From positions 1,178,001 to 1,242,000 of the forward strand of contig NZ_JAUFPR010000002.1 in NCBI RefSeq assembly GCF_030409325.1: a stretch of DNA of 64,000 nt, given 5' to 3'. Of this stretch, positions 16,957-26,834 are shown piece by piece (within the stretch, counting starts at the first letter, position 1; each line of letters starts with the position of its first letter). This DNA comes from Mucilaginibacter aquaedulcis (GTDB lineage Bacteria > Bacteroidota > Bacteroidia > Sphingobacteriales > Sphingobacteriaceae). Below the pieces are notes generated by a model that saw only the letters and a program-made list of their open reading frames with translations, made no database searches and was not told the DNA's origin. The translations under genes and the position numbers were made by a program.

Positions 16957-19114
16957 TGGTGATTTCAGTTTCGGGTTGAACAGATGGGTTTAGTTGCTCA
17001 AAAATTTTCTTTTTAATATCTGCCTCCACACCACCGGTGGCCATAGAATATAGGTTCCAGGCAAATATGATATGTGATGCCCACATCAATGAACCTCCTA
17101 TAGCCCGCCACAACCAATAAGGTGCCATGAGCACTACTCCATCAATAAATGGCTTTCCTGCCTGCCAGGCTATACCTTTTAATGTTCCGCCTACCATTAG
17201 CGGAATCGTATACAGTAAGACACCAATCAGTGCCATCCAAAAGTGAGCACCTACCAAACCTTGTTTGGGTTCACGGCCTGTTAATCGCGGAATAAGCGTA
17301 TAAACGCAGCCCCAAAGCAGAAACGCTATGATACCATACATGGTAAGGTGCGAGTGAGCCACGGTAAAATCGGTAAAATGCCATACCAGGTTTGTTGACC
17401 TGAAGGCTTCGGCCGTACCTTGGGTTGAACCTGTAAAATAAAATAGTATCCCTACAATGTAAAATGGCAATGTATAGCTGCGTCCTATTTTATGGTAACT
17501 GCCCCTGAATGTCATTAAAAAGTTGGTTGTGCCCGAAAACACAGGTATCAGCATACCCATACTACCTACAATAGCTACTGTTTGCAACCACCAGGGTATT
17601 GAGCTGAATATAAAATGATGCGTACCTATAAGTGTATAAAACAATATCTGCGACCAAAAAGCAAGTATTCCAAGGCTGTAGGAATATATTGGGGTATTAA
17701 GCTGTTGTGGTAAAAAATAGTAAACCAGCCCAAGGTTAAACAGCATGAACCACATACCAACAGCCTGATGCATGTAATATCCCTGAACAATGGTTTCGCC
17801 CAGGCCATTTTGCCACCAGGGGATATAACCCACTATGGCAATAACCGTTAAAAACATCAATGCCGAAACAATATACCAGTTAGATATATAAATCTCTTTG
17901 GTTTTACGCTGTGCTATGGTTTGTATATAATTGATGAGCGTAAGTACAATACCGAGAGCAAAAACCCCCATCACGGGCCAGGTGTATTCGCGATATTCGC
18001 CTCCTGCGTTATTAATGCCTGCCATAAGGCATAAACTACCCGTAATTATTGCTGCGTTTATTAAAATTAAAGATTGATAGGCTCTTTTTACGCTATATAC
18101 AACTGTATTGCTCACTGTTGATACCACATAATAACCCAGCCCTATCATAGCAAGCGATGACCATCCCCAAAATACCATATTGGTATGCACCGGTCTCAAA
18201 CGGCCAAAACTTAACCAACTGATGTGATCGGTGTCGGGCGATACGAATTTTATACCCAGATATTCGCCTATAGATGTGCCGATAACCAACCAAAAAGTGG
18301 CTGTACCTAAATACCACATAATAAGCCTTACTATTTCTGGATCAATCTGGTGCTTATTGGCTGCCTTACGTTTTGAAGCAAAAAATCTTGGCGATTCAAC
18401 CTCGGTAATATTACGTAGCAAGGCCCTTTTATCATCAGGTAATAATGTACCTGCCAGTTCATCATCTGTTAGTTTAAAATTAAGTGCCTGTTTGCGGTTG
18501 ATCAGATCATCTACAGAAACAGACTGCTCGTCTACCGCGCCAGTAAGCGCGAGCGTATCCTTTTTAATTTTACTGTAACGGGTTCTGCGTGTTATATTGC
18601 TAAGTCGTAGGCCAATTAAATAAACCGTAACAACCAGCGGAATCAATACCAGCGCAAGCATGATGAACATACCAGGGCTTTTCATTACATCACCGCCGTT
18701 ATCAGCATCCTGAGCATGGGCTGCCAAAACAGAAAAAACAAGAAAAAAAATGGTAAGTACCGCACCCTTTCCCGGTGATTTGTGCCGGCTTCCGTTGTTC
18801 CCTTTAATTTTTTTACGTCGGTTAATTAACAGATCAAGTTCTTCTGCATCCAGATTGTTAACCTCATTCTGTAACCAATGTGTTGATGAATAATCAGTTT
18901 CGGCCGTATCCTGCCTCAAACTTTTGGCCAGCCTTATTAACCAAAGCAATAGTAATAACAGTAAAAAAATAACCAGAGCTATAAGTATACAGGCCCCTAC
19001 ACTAAATACAGGTGTCGGAGTTATGGCACTATCGGCTCCATAAACAGTTGCACCATAGTTTAAAACCAATAAACTTATTGTAAGCCAGCCTGTTTTATAA
19101 CGGTTAAGGTTCAT
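16943..19114 (-). CDS. ccoN: cbb3-type cytochrome c oxidase subunit I (CcoN) with long N-terminal extension
   Basis: The catalytic core lies in the C-terminal two thirds of 723 residues. It shows low-spin heme and CuB ligand regions: PVHTNMVFWGWSS, the YYMHQAVGMWF helix, THHFIFSSIPWWLQ and the DFTVAHSHLTMYG helix. A Tyr six residues before the HH pair sits where cbb3 oxidases carry the His-cross-linked Tyr, which supports O2 reduction rather than NO reduction. The N-terminal ~240 residues are unusual: signal-like segment, membrane helix, charged linker, then a second signal-like segment ending AHAQ, a second helix and another linker. The gene begins 34 bases after the PAS kinase gene and overlaps ccoO. 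Confidence 0.88.
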   Translation of the reverse strand: MNLNRYKTGWLTISLLVLNYGATVYGADSAITPTPVFSVGACILIALVIFLLLLLLLWLIRLAKSLRQDTAETDYSSTHWLQNEVNNLDAEELDLLINRRKKIKGNNGSRHKSPGKGAVLTIFFLVFSVLAAHAQDADNGGDVMKSPGMFIMLALVLIPLVVTVYLIGLRLSNITRRTRYSKIKKDTLALTGAVDEQSVSVDDLINRKQALNFKLTDDELAGTLLPDDKRALLRNITEVESPRFFASKRKAANKHQIDPEIVRLIMWYLGTATFWLVIGTSIGEYLGIKFVSPDTDHISWLSFGRLRPVHTNMVFWGWSSLAMIGLGYYVVSTVSNTVVYSVKRAYQSLILINAAIITGSLCLMAGINNAGGEYREYTWPVMGVFALGIVLTLINYIQTIAQRKTKEIYISNWYIVSALMFLTVIAIVGYIPWWQNGLGETIVQGYYMHQAVGMWFMLFNLGLVYYFLPQQLNTPIYSYSLGILAFWSQILFYTLIGTHHFIFSSIPWWLQTVAIVGSMGMLIPVFSGTTNFLMTFRGSYHKIGRSYTLPFYIVGILFYFTGSTQGTAEAFRSTNLVWHFTDFTVAHSHLTMYGIIAFLLWGCVYTLIPRLTGREPKQGLVGAHFWMALIGVLLYTIPLMVGGTLKGIAWQAGKPFIDGVVLMAPYWLWRAIGGSLMWASHIIFAWNLYSMATGGVEADIKKKIFEQLNPSVQPETEITNGTL

Positions 19115-19148
19115 GACAAATTTGTTGAAGATGATTACTCTTTTAATT

Positions 19149-20261
19149 TTAGGCTACCAATTCAATTGTGCTTTTCCCTACACCTGTAACCGCTGCCGCT
19201 TCACGTATTGGCAAGCTGAAGTAAAATATGGCACCACCGTTTTGTCCATTTTCTGCCCTTACTTCTCCCCCATGCTTTTTAATGATTTGTTTTACGATAT
19301 ATAACCCAAGCCCCCTGCTGTTTTTACTTCTTTTGGTACTTGTATTTTGATAAAACTCCTGAAATAGTTGCTCACCACATTCCGCACTAATGCCCACGCC
19401 CTGATCGCAAACAGCCACCTCCGCATATTTATCGGTTACGTCAACATGTACCACAATGGGCGAACATGGCGGTGAAAACTTAACGGCATTGGTTAAATAA
19501 TTGATCAATACCTGCATGATTTTAAACTTATCGGCTAAAATCCAAATAGTATCGGGGCCATTCCTATAAAAGCGATGACCAGGATAAAGGATCTTCATTT
19601 CGCCCAAAACACTTTCTATCAAAGCGGCCAAATCAATTAAAGTTGGATTAAGCTGAAACATACGTTCCTCATCAATAGCAGATGACAAGTATTCATCAAG
19701 AAGCCTGCTAATTCCGTTAACATGTTGATCAACTACCTGCAATAGCTTCAATGGCTTTTTATTAAAGCTTTGTGATAACTGATCAATCAGAAATTGGGTG
19801 TTTAATTTTATAATGGTTAGAGGAGTACACATTTCGTGGTTAACGATGGCCCTGCACATACATTCCTCTTTAACCTGCTGGGTAATATCTTCAACCGTGC
19901 CAATCATTTGTTCGCCTTTACCCCAGCGCCTGCTATAAACCATCCCGCTTATCTGGAGCCATTTTTCCCGCCCTTGCGGTGTTATTATTTTGATTGATGC
20001 ATTTAAGGTATTCTTACCAGCACAGGCTATTTTAAAATGATACAAGAGTTTTCGCAGATACGATGGTTGTATCAAACCAAAAACAGAGCCGTTTTTACCT
20101 TCATCAACTTTTGTTAAACCCAAAATTTTGCGGGTAGCGGGGCAGTAAGATAATTGGTTATTATGGAACATTATTTTCCAACTGCCTGAATAGGGTTCTC
20201 CAATAGTGTATGCAGAAATACTGCCCGATCTATCCATATCGTTTTTAAATCCCTTTTTCAT
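19149..20261 (-). CDS. PAS-domain sensor histidine kinase of the oxidase cluster
   Basis: The 370-residue protein has no membrane helix. A PAS domain covers about residues 22-130, followed by a HisKA domain with His142 (VNHEMCTPLTI; the usual sequence is SHELRTPL, so the LRT motif has changed) and an intact HATPase domain with NYLTNAVKFSP, DQGVGIS and GLGLYIVKQI. It is probably a cytoplasmic kinase that senses redox state or a small ligand. It overlaps the preceding 125-residue gene by 17 bases and lies just before ccoN, so control of respiration is a reasonable inference. No partner regulator is adjacent, though a REC-type sigma-54 activator lies 1 kb upstream. Confidence 0.85.
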   Translation of the reverse strand: MKKGFKNDMDRSGSISAYTIGEPYSGSWKIMFHNNQLSYCPATRKILGLTKVDEGKNGSVFGLIQPSYLRKLLYHFKIACAGKNTLNASIKIITPQGREKWLQISGMVYSRRWGKGEQMIGTVEDITQQVKEECMCRAIVNHEMCTPLTIIKLNTQFLIDQLSQSFNKKPLKLLQVVDQHVNGISRLLDEYLSSAIDEERMFQLNPTLIDLAALIESVLGEMKILYPGHRFYRNGPDTIWILADKFKIMQVLINYLTNAVKFSPPCSPIVVHVDVTDKYAEVAVCDQGVGISAECGEQLFQEFYQNTSTKRSKNSRGLGLYIVKQIIKKHGGEVRAENGQNGGAIFYFSLPIREAAAVTGVGKSTIELVA

Positions 20262-20622
20262 CTTGCCCTTTTGTAATTTTCATTAAATCTTTACCTATCA
20301 TTTCGCGCTGCCCGTTCCGTAGTTCATGATCAAACTTGGCCCACAACTGCATTGACATGCCCTTGAGATATGATTGATAATTGCTCATCAATATGCCTTT
20401 CACATCATAATTCATTAGCCTGATGGCATAAAGCAAGCTGCCATTTTTGTATTTTTTACAACATTCGCAATGGTGTGTTTCCATTATTTCAAAGTCATCG
20501 GGTGCAATAAGCTCATTGTATTGCAAACACCTGATGTGCTCGTTTTCGATGACAAAGTCGTGATTGAAGCCCCTCTCCTGGAGAGCGATAATTACATCAA
20601 CTAATTCATAATCACTATGCAT
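20245..20622 (-). CDS. Conserved-looking 125-aa hypothetical protein
   Basis: A small soluble protein with the pattern ALQERGFNHDFVIENE near residue 20 and an ETHHCECCKKYKNG segment containing three Cys. Bacteroidota genomes often carry short proteins with a similar opening, sometimes labelled phosphoribosylpyrophosphate synthetase without good evidence; I would not use that name. It overlaps the PAS kinase gene by 17 bases and lies 11 bases after a membrane protein gene, so it belongs to this transcript. The CxCC motif may bind metal. Confidence 0.6.
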   Translation of the reverse strand: MHSDYELVDVIIALQERGFNHDFVIENEHIRCLQYNELIAPDDFEIMETHHCECCKKYKNGSLLYAIRLMNYDVKGILMSNYQSYLKGMSMQLWAKFDHELRNGQREMIGKDLMKITKGQDEKGI

Positions 20623-20633
20623 ACCGTTAACCT

Positions 20634-21035
20634 TTAAATTCGCTCCGTTATTAATTTTGCTTTTTCAGGAATACGCAGTTTGCTGCTTTCTGAAACCTTA
20701 ACCCTGCCTTGCAAAATCAAATAACCTATTACCTGCACTGCTTGGAAAATGACTATATATATGGGAAAGGCTATCACGCTATAAGTTATAATGTGATAGC
20801 CAACGATAAACGTATTGGCTAAAAGATATCCGTAAGCAACCTGCTTCAGATCAATTTTTGCAGGTGTGAAAAAGATCACCAGTGCTATGCATTTTACAAT
20901 GATGATAATTTGAAAAACGTTCATGAACAAACCGGCAGGCTCAAAAGCCGAGTTGATCAGGTTAAACAGGTTTACAGATATGTATATGAATACACTTGCC
21001 AGCATAGCAACCAGGAAACTTGTAACGTTTTTCAT
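20634..21035 (-). CDS. Four-helix hypothetical membrane protein
   Basis: The 133-residue product has about four membrane helices (residues 5-25, 38-57, 66-85, 89-109) and a charged C-terminal tail. I do not recognise a family. It is the first gene of the likely respiratory transcript that runs to 13747, with a structured AT-rich leader upstream (21036-21224). It could be an accessory membrane protein of the oxidase or a lipid-linked sensor; nothing in the sequence decides. Confidence 0.55.
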   Translation of the reverse strand: MKNVTSFLVAMLASVFIYISVNLFNLINSAFEPAGLFMNVFQIIIIVKCIALVIFFTPAKIDLKQVAYGYLLANTFIVGYHIITYSVIAFPIYIVIFQAVQVIGYLILQGRVKVSESSKLRIPEKAKLITERI

Positions 21036-21106
21036 AACCTTAATTTTACGGGTTAAACAAAATCAAATACTACAACTTGATGTTGTAAAGATCAGACAGA
21101 TAAGGC

Positions 21107-21130
21107 CCTTAATCAATGTATCAATTAAGG
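21107..21130. promoter_or_regulatory. Inverted repeat in leader of respiratory cluster
   Basis: CCTTAAT and ATTAAGG arms surround a ten-base loop, about 72 bases upstream of the first gene. A second small dyad, ACAAC-5-GTTGT, lies at about 21072-21086. They may be regulator sites or transcript hairpins. Neither matches a consensus I know. Confidence 0.3.
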
Positions 21131-21157
21131 TTTGAGTAGTATAAATTACATATAAAC

Positions 21158-21200
21158 AAAAAAACCACGTTAATAAGTTTTATACTTAAATAACGTGGCT
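21158..21200 (-). terminator. Rho-independent terminator of the sigma-54 activator gene
   Basis: On the minus strand, CCACGTTA (complementary arms at 21165-21172 and 21191-21198) forms an eight-base stem followed directly by a run of T (the complement of A at 21158-21164). It lies about 25 bases beyond the stop of the activator gene at 21225 and separates it from the respiratory cluster. Confidence 0.75.
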
Positions 21201-21224
21201 CTTTAAAAAGTGTATGTATTTAAA

Positions 21225-23165
21225 CTACCTGAGTTTTATACCAAGTTTTTGCATTTTTGAGTGAAGTGTTGAAGCTGGTAAACCCAATTTTTCGGCAGCT
21301 CCGTCTTTGCCGCTTATTTTGCCATTGCATTTTTTTATGACTGCTAAAATATGTTCGCGGGCATGTTCGTCTATGGTTTGCAGCTTAAATGCGGCTTGAC
21401 CGTTATCTCTGGTTATGTTTTTGGATTGTGGTAAACTTACTCTTTTGATAACCTGCCCATCACACAGTAATATGTTTCTTTCAATAAAATGTTCAAGTTC
21501 ACGCACATTACCAGGCCAATGATATTCAAATAACTGATCCAAAACCTCATCAGATACACCTGTAACCAGTTTGCCGTTTTTTTGTGAATACAATTCAATA
21601 AAGTAAGATACCAAGGCTTCAATATCATCCTTACGATCACGTAAGGGTGGAATAATTATCGGAAAAACAAACAATCTATAATATAAGTCGAGTCTGAAAC
21701 GTCCCTCTTCCACTTCCTTTTCAAGATTACGATTGGTAGCTGCAATGATTCGCACATCAATTTTAAACGGTTCGCGCCCACCCAAACGTTCAATTTCCTG
21801 TTCCTGCAAAACGCGTAATAACTTTACCTGTAGCTCGGGTGGCATTTCGCCTATCTCATCCAAAAAAATCGTACCGTTATTGGCCTGTTCAAACTTACCT
21901 ATCCTCCGTTCAATGGCACCGGTAAAAGCTCCCTTCTCGTGCCCAAACAGTTCAGATTCGATAAGATTTGCCGGCAACGAGGCGCAGTTGACCACCACAA
22001 GCGGCTTGTTTTTACGTGCAGACAAATTATGGATACATTTTGCTATCCTCTCCTTCCCCGTTCCGCTTTCACCAAGTATTAAAACCGACGTAGTAAGCGG
22101 TGCAACTATGGCTATGTGATCAAGTACTGCTAATAATTGTTTACTGTTGCCAACAATGTTATTAAAGTTTATCTCTTTATGCTTGCTACTAACTACATCA
22201 TCATTTAAATGAATGCTTGTTATTTCCGGTTCTGTAATATCTGCAACAGCCGGAAATATAGAATCCATAACCGTAAGTAATGACTGTTGTAAACGCCTTA
22301 GCAACTGCAAATGATCATTTGTGTAACCATCGGCTTTATGATTATAAAACGACAACGTTAATGTATCATCTTTAGCAAATAACAAGGGTAAATGCAAAAA
22401 TGACCGCATTTGAAATATATCTGCCACTACTTTCTTTATAGGGAATCGTTGACCTATTTTTATAAAATCTTCGTTGTTAAAAATTTGAGCTTGAGTACCA
22501 AGATTTGTCTCCTGCTTCATCTTCTTGATATCGGCCAGGTTTTTACGGCTGATGTTCATAAATTCATCAATTCCAATCACCTGGTATTCATCAAAGCCAA
22601 TACGTAAAAAAGAAATACCTCCATATGAACCCTCTGGAGTTTGCTTTACACCAATACCCAGATAATCAAACGGTACATACGGTTGTATACTTCTGGCTAT
22701 TTCCAATAGTTTTTGTCGCCAGGGAAGTGCATTTGCCGTAATATTTTTAAATATCTCTTCTAATGTTTGTTCTTGCCTCAGTTTTGATTCAATACTGTTC
22801 TGGTGCCTATAATAAGCTACATCCAGCGTAATAAGCAATTCCTTTTCACGAAATGGCTTTACCAGAAAGCCATAAGGCTGCGTGGTTTTAGCTTTCTCCA
22901 GAATACTTTCCTGAAAATTTGCCGACAGATACACAAAAGCTATATTTTTAACGGTTAGCTGTTTAGCAAGATCTATACCGTTCAGCGGGCCTTTTAAAAA
23001 AATATCAAGCAACACCATTTCAGGCTTTTTAGCCTCAATGATTTCCAAGGCCTCCTCAACCGAATCGGCAATGCCACAAACCTTATAACCGGCTCTTGTC
23101 AGGATCAGTTTAAGATCATACGCCACTAACGATTCATCTTCAACTATCAGTATTCTTCTGTCCAT
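21225..23165 (-). CDS. Sigma-54-dependent response regulator (REC-GAF-AAA-HTH)
   Basis: A 646-residue enhancer-binding protein. The receiver domain (1-120) has phospho-acceptor Asp54 (MVLLDIFLKG) and the conserved Lys of LVKPF. A GAF-like region spans about 140-310. The AAA+ domain follows with Walker A GESGTGKE, the canonical GAFTGA loop (GHEKGAFTGA) and Walker B FLDEIGE, then a Fis-type helix-turn-helix at the C-terminus (AAEKLGLPASTLHSKMQKLG). It should activate sigma-54 promoters after phosphorylation by an unknown kinase. A strong terminator follows the gene. Confidence 0.9.
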   Translation of the reverse strand: MDRRILIVEDESLVAYDLKLILTRAGYKVCGIADSVEEALEIIEAKKPEMVLLDIFLKGPLNGIDLAKQLTVKNIAFVYLSANFQESILEKAKTTQPYGFLVKPFREKELLITLDVAYYRHQNSIESKLRQEQTLEEIFKNITANALPWRQKLLEIARSIQPYVPFDYLGIGVKQTPEGSYGGISFLRIGFDEYQVIGIDEFMNISRKNLADIKKMKQETNLGTQAQIFNNEDFIKIGQRFPIKKVVADIFQMRSFLHLPLLFAKDDTLTLSFYNHKADGYTNDHLQLLRRLQQSLLTVMDSIFPAVADITEPEITSIHLNDDVVSSKHKEINFNNIVGNSKQLLAVLDHIAIVAPLTTSVLILGESGTGKERIAKCIHNLSARKNKPLVVVNCASLPANLIESELFGHEKGAFTGAIERRIGKFEQANNGTIFLDEIGEMPPELQVKLLRVLQEQEIERLGGREPFKIDVRIIAATNRNLEKEVEEGRFRLDLYYRLFVFPIIIPPLRDRKDDIEALVSYFIELYSQKNGKLVTGVSDEVLDQLFEYHWPGNVRELEHFIERNILLCDGQVIKRVSLPQSKNITRDNGQAAFKLQTIDEHAREHILAVIKKCNGKISGKDGAAEKLGLPASTLHSKMQKLGIKLR

Positions 23166-23478
23166 TTTTATTTAATAACAACTAAAAGTAATGTTGTTTG
23201 AGTTTTAACAATGGGCAAGCTTAATGCCAGAGCAAACACCCTTTTAAAAAACATGCTTATCATTTTCACGAGTTAAGTTCCTTAAGTCGATACAGTTAAT
23301 TTATTAAATACATTCAATATATTATAATACAACCCTTAACATATTATATCTAATTACTCAATAAAATTACTTTACAAATAAATGCTATACTATGTATTGT
23401 TTAAGGATTTTGTTGTACAAATTATATATATTGATCAGGTATTTTCATATTTAAAACAGGCTTATATAAAAAATTAAC
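23166..23478. other. AT-rich spacer between two sigma-54 activator genes
   Basis: I see no gene, clear hairpin or recognisable binding site in this stretch. It should carry the promoter of the minus-strand REC-type activator at its left end, and the 3' end of the GAF-type activator transcript at its right end. Confidence 0.5.
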
Positions 23479-25704
23479 TTATTTTTTTATGCCCATCTTT
23501 TTCATCCTCGAATTTAATGTGGTTGCTGGTATACCCAGAATTTCTGCTGCCCCGCCTTGTCCTTTTATACGACCACCTGTCTTTTTTAGTACTGCAATAA
23601 TGTAGTCGCGTTCACTTTCCATGAGTGATTTTATTTGGGCCGTTGTGGTAACAGTCGACTGATGCTGAGCAGCGCTTTTAGGAATAAAAATGTCCTTTAA
23701 TGTTTCTGTTGATGACATCAGCACACTTCTTTCCATTACATGTTCCAGTTCACGAACATTACCCGGCCAATGATAGCTTCTCATGGTCTGGATAACCTGG
23801 TCATCAATACGGTTTATCCTTTTACCAAACTTGCGTGAAAATTTATCAGCAAAGTAATTGGCAAGGATAACTATGTCATTTGGACGATCCCGTAAAGCCG
23901 GTAATATGATCGGGAAAACATTAAGCCTGTAATACAGATCACTGCGAAACTGACCTTGATCAACTTCTTTTTCCAGGTTGCGGTTGGTGGCCGCAATTAT
24001 CCTAACATCAACTTTAATTACTTCCTTTCCCCCTACACGTTCTATTTCTTTTTCCTGAATGGCTCGTAACAATTTCACCTGCAGTTCAAGGGGTAGTTCA
24101 CCCAATTCATCCAAAAAGAGAGTCCCTTTATTAGCAAGTTCAAATTTACCCAGGCGGCGTTCTGTGGCACCTGTAAAGCTCCCCTTTTCATGTCCAAACA
24201 GTTCGCTTTCAATTAAATTTGCAGGCAGGGCCGCACAATTTACTTTGATCATTAATTTTTCCCGCCGTGGCGATAAATTATGAACCTGCCTGGCAATTAA
24301 CTCTTTACCTGTACCCGTTTCGCCTAAAATTAAAACGGTACTATCGGTAACAGCTACCTTTGATACCATATAAAGCACCTCTCCAAGACCTTCTTCTGCG
24401 CCAATGATCTGGCCATTATAGCTTGTTTCAATCTGCTGCTGCAGGTAACGTTTCTCTTCTTCAAGCCTTGATTTATAATGATCTATTTCCTCAAGCTGAT
24501 TTTGTATCTTTTCATAAGCCCTTATGTTTGATACTCCAATTGAAATTTGCGAACAAACACCTAAAGCCATATTAAGCTGAAAATTATTAAAGGTATTTTT
24601 TTCGGGAAGCCAGATGAATACTGCACCAATAGCATCATTTTTTTCACGCAAAGCGATAGCAAGCATTTCACGGGCTCCATTTTCGTAAAAGAAAGTGATG
24701 TAAGGAGGTACAAACTCCCTTTTCATTAACTCATCCAGATCCATAATTAATGGTACTTTAGAACTTAATACCTGTTCATAAATACCATCCTCTATTGGAT
24801 ATTTTTCTGTTGTTCGTTTTTCGTAATCCTCATGATTTTTAGTTTTATCAGATAAATTATGGAGATACGCGCTGTGCGTTTTTTTGTCATCATTTATAAA
24901 TGAAATAACAATTTCCCTGTAGGCAAACAACTTGCCCAGCTTATTATGCACAATATCAAGAAACTCGTTCTTATTGCGGCAAGAAGTGATATCATTACTT
25001 ACCGAAAGCAGAAATGATTTTCCATTCTCGCTTTCCAGCATCTGCTCATTAGCCAAAATGTTAGCTACGGCAATGGATATTTGGCTGCCCACACCTTTAA
25101 CAATATCTAAAGCGGGGGCGTTTAAACTTCCCTTAATATCCGAAAATAAACAAAACAGCCCCGTGAAGTCGTCGCCGATGTTAAGTGTAATAGACAGCAT
25201 TTCTTTAATACCCAGCAATAAATTCTTTTTCAGAAATACGGGTAGCTGGTTCTCCGTATCCTCAGCTTCAAGGTCAAATACTAATGGGGCATCAGATTCT
25301 AAAGCCGTTCTTATTATATTTTTTTCGTGTTTTTTGAAGCTGAAATTTTTAAAAGATGCTATAAAATCATCATCCTTTGCAGCTTTTGAATCGGGATCAA
25401 TCAAAAACATACTTATATTTCCGGTACTTGCCTCGGTGATCGCTATTCCGCAATGAGTACAGTACAGCACGCTTTTTAACCGGGTATTGATCGCTTTCAT
25501 CAAATCGGCACGGCCCCGTACCCTGGCTATATCATTACTGAATGCTAACAGGAAAGCATTTTCCTTTTCCTGCCAACAGGTTGACTCATATAGCTTTTCA
25601 ATTTGCGCTATGAAAACACTTACCAGATCTTCCTTACTTTTGGCAGATACCATGATATTTGTAATATCTTGTAAAAAGCTATCCTTATCTACTTGATTTT
25701 GCAT
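23479..25704 (-). CDS. Sigma-54-dependent activator with two GAF domains
   Basis: The 741-residue protein has two GAF-like domains in tandem (about residues 25-190 and 215-390, both with an S-Q-I-S-I-x-V-[AS]-N-I ending), a short coiled coil, then an AAA+ domain with Walker A GETGTGKE, loop [10 protein letters not shown] and Walker B FLDELGE, and a Fis-type helix-turn-helix ([20 protein letters not shown]). The AAA and HTH parts closely resemble the neighbouring REC-type activator, so the two are probably paralogues with different sensory input. GAF domains bind small ligands or sense redox state. No receiver domain is present. Confidence 0.9.
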   Translation of the reverse strand: MQNQVDKDSFLQDITNIMVSAKSKEDLVSVFIAQIEKLYESTCWQEKENAFLLAFSNDIARVRGRADLMKAINTRLKSVLYCTHCGIAITEASTGNISMFLIDPDSKAAKDDDFIASFKNFSFKKHEKNIIRTALESDAPLVFDLEAEDTENQLPVFLKKNLLLGIKEMLSITLNIGDDFTGLFCLFSDIKGSLNAPALDIVKGVGSQISIAVANILANEQMLESENGKSFLLSVSNDITSCRNKNEFLDIVHNKLGKLFAYREIVISFINDDKKTHSAYLHNLSDKTKNHEDYEKRTTEKYPIEDGIYEQVLSSKVPLIMDLDELMKREFVPPYITFFYENGAREMLAIALREKNDAIGAVFIWLPEKNTFNNFQLNMALGVCSQISIGVSNIRAYEKIQNQLEEIDHYKSRLEEEKRYLQQQIETSYNGQIIGAEEGLGEVLYMVSKVAVTDSTVLILGETGTGKELIARQVHNLSPRREKLMIKVNCAALPANLIESELFGHEKGSFTGATERRLGKFELANKGTLFLDELGELPLELQVKLLRAIQEKEIERVGGKEVIKVDVRIIAATNRNLEKEVDQGQFRSDLYYRLNVFPIILPALRDRPNDIVILANYFADKFSRKFGKRINRIDDQVIQTMRSYHWPGNVRELEHVMERSVLMSSTETLKDIFIPKSAAQHQSTVTTTAQIKSLMESERDYIIAVLKKTGGRIKGQGGAAEILGIPATTLNSRMKKMGIKK

Positions 25705-25925
25705 GGCATTATCTTATTGACTTTAGCGATCAGGTTCATTTCAGCTATTAAATTAAGTAGCCGAATAAAGGTACGATATTTCGCACTCCGCAATATAAAA
25801 TCCTGATATATCGTTAATTCATAAACATCAAAAACAATCAATTATCTGTAAATCAATCAATTACAAACAAGGCACGAAATTAGTTTAACATTAGCCGCAT
25901 TGGAGCCCCTAAACAAAGTAGCTAT

Positions 25926-26807
25926 ATGAAAAAAATTGAAAACAATCAGGCATCAAATTTTGGCAACCTGAATACCGATACACTCTTTAATATTCGTAAA
26001 GTAGAAATGTTTGAAGGTAGTTGTTTTGAAACAACTATGTCGTTGCATGCTAATCAGTATGCTTTGTTTTGGATAACACGTGGCAATGGTTACTACCTTG
26101 TTAATAATCAAAAACAGTACTTTAAAGATACTACCCTCCTTTCTGTAAAGCCAGATTCACTTAACGAGTTAAGATTTGGTGGAAACATGCAGGGATATAT
26201 CATATGCTTTACCGATTCATTTTTAGGAAAAGATTATGATCCGGGATCAGGCTATCGCTTTTTGCCACAGATTTTTAGTTGTTTAAAAGAGATAAACATT
26301 GACCCGGAAACTGAGCAAGACCTGTTAGATATTACCGAAATTATGTTTAAGGAGTACAAAAATCATAATATGCATCGTGCTGAGGTATTAAAGCGTTTTT
26401 TTAAAATCTTCCTTATTTATCTATCACGCCAGTTTAACGTAGCCGCTCAGGTAAGCAAACCCTCGCGCAATCAGGAAATAGTTCAAAGCTTTTTAACACT
26501 GCTGAATAAAAACTTCCGATCGCACAAAATGGTAGCCGACTATGCAGATCAACTGGCCGTTACACCTAATTATTTAAATGAGGTTGTTAAAAAAATAACC
26601 GGCCAATCGGCAGGTAACCACATCAGGCAACGGGTGGCTATGGAGGCCAAACACCAGGCGGCCCATCCAGATAACTGCATGAAAAAAATAGCTTATGATT
26701 TAGGTTTTTGCGATATGGCTCATTTCAGCAAATTTTTCAAAAATACCACGGGTATTAATTTTTCAGATTTCAAAAAAACAGAAGTTGCTTTTCAACCCGC
26801 TATTTAA
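25926..26807 (+). CDS. AraC-family transcriptional regulator
   Basis: A 293-residue regulator transcribed divergently from the GAF-type activator. Residues 30-130 form a cupin-like sensor half; residues 190-290 form the AraC DNA-binding domain with VADYADQLAVTPNYLNEVVK and KKIAYDLGFCDMAHFSKFFK, the two helix-turn-helix units. Its targets are unknown. It is convergent with the rifamycin phosphotransferase-like gene, 27 bases away. Confidence 0.88.
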   Translation: MKKIENNQASNFGNLNTDTLFNIRKVEMFEGSCFETTMSLHANQYALFWITRGNGYYLVNNQKQYFKDTTLLSVKPDSLNELRFGGNMQGYIICFTDSFLGKDYDPGSGYRFLPQIFSCLKEINIDPETEQDLLDITEIMFKEYKNHNMHRAEVLKRFFKIFLIYLSRQFNVAAQVSKPSRNQEIVQSFLTLLNKNFRSHKMVADYADQLAVTPNYLNEVVKKITGQSAGNHIRQRVAMEAKHQAAHPDNCMKKIAYDLGFCDMAHFSKFFKNTTGINFSDFKKTEVAFQPAI

Positions 26808-26834
26808 CCTTTATTTCCCGCTTAACATATGATT

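Noticed and set aside
20245..20622. Phosphoribosylpyrophosphate synthetase
   Set aside because: The protein is far too short and shows none of the PRPP-binding motif; the label found on similar proteins is not credible.
21072..21095. FNR/CRP-type binding site upstream of the respiratory cluster
   Set aside because: TTGAT is present but the matching ATCAA half-site at the right distance is missing.
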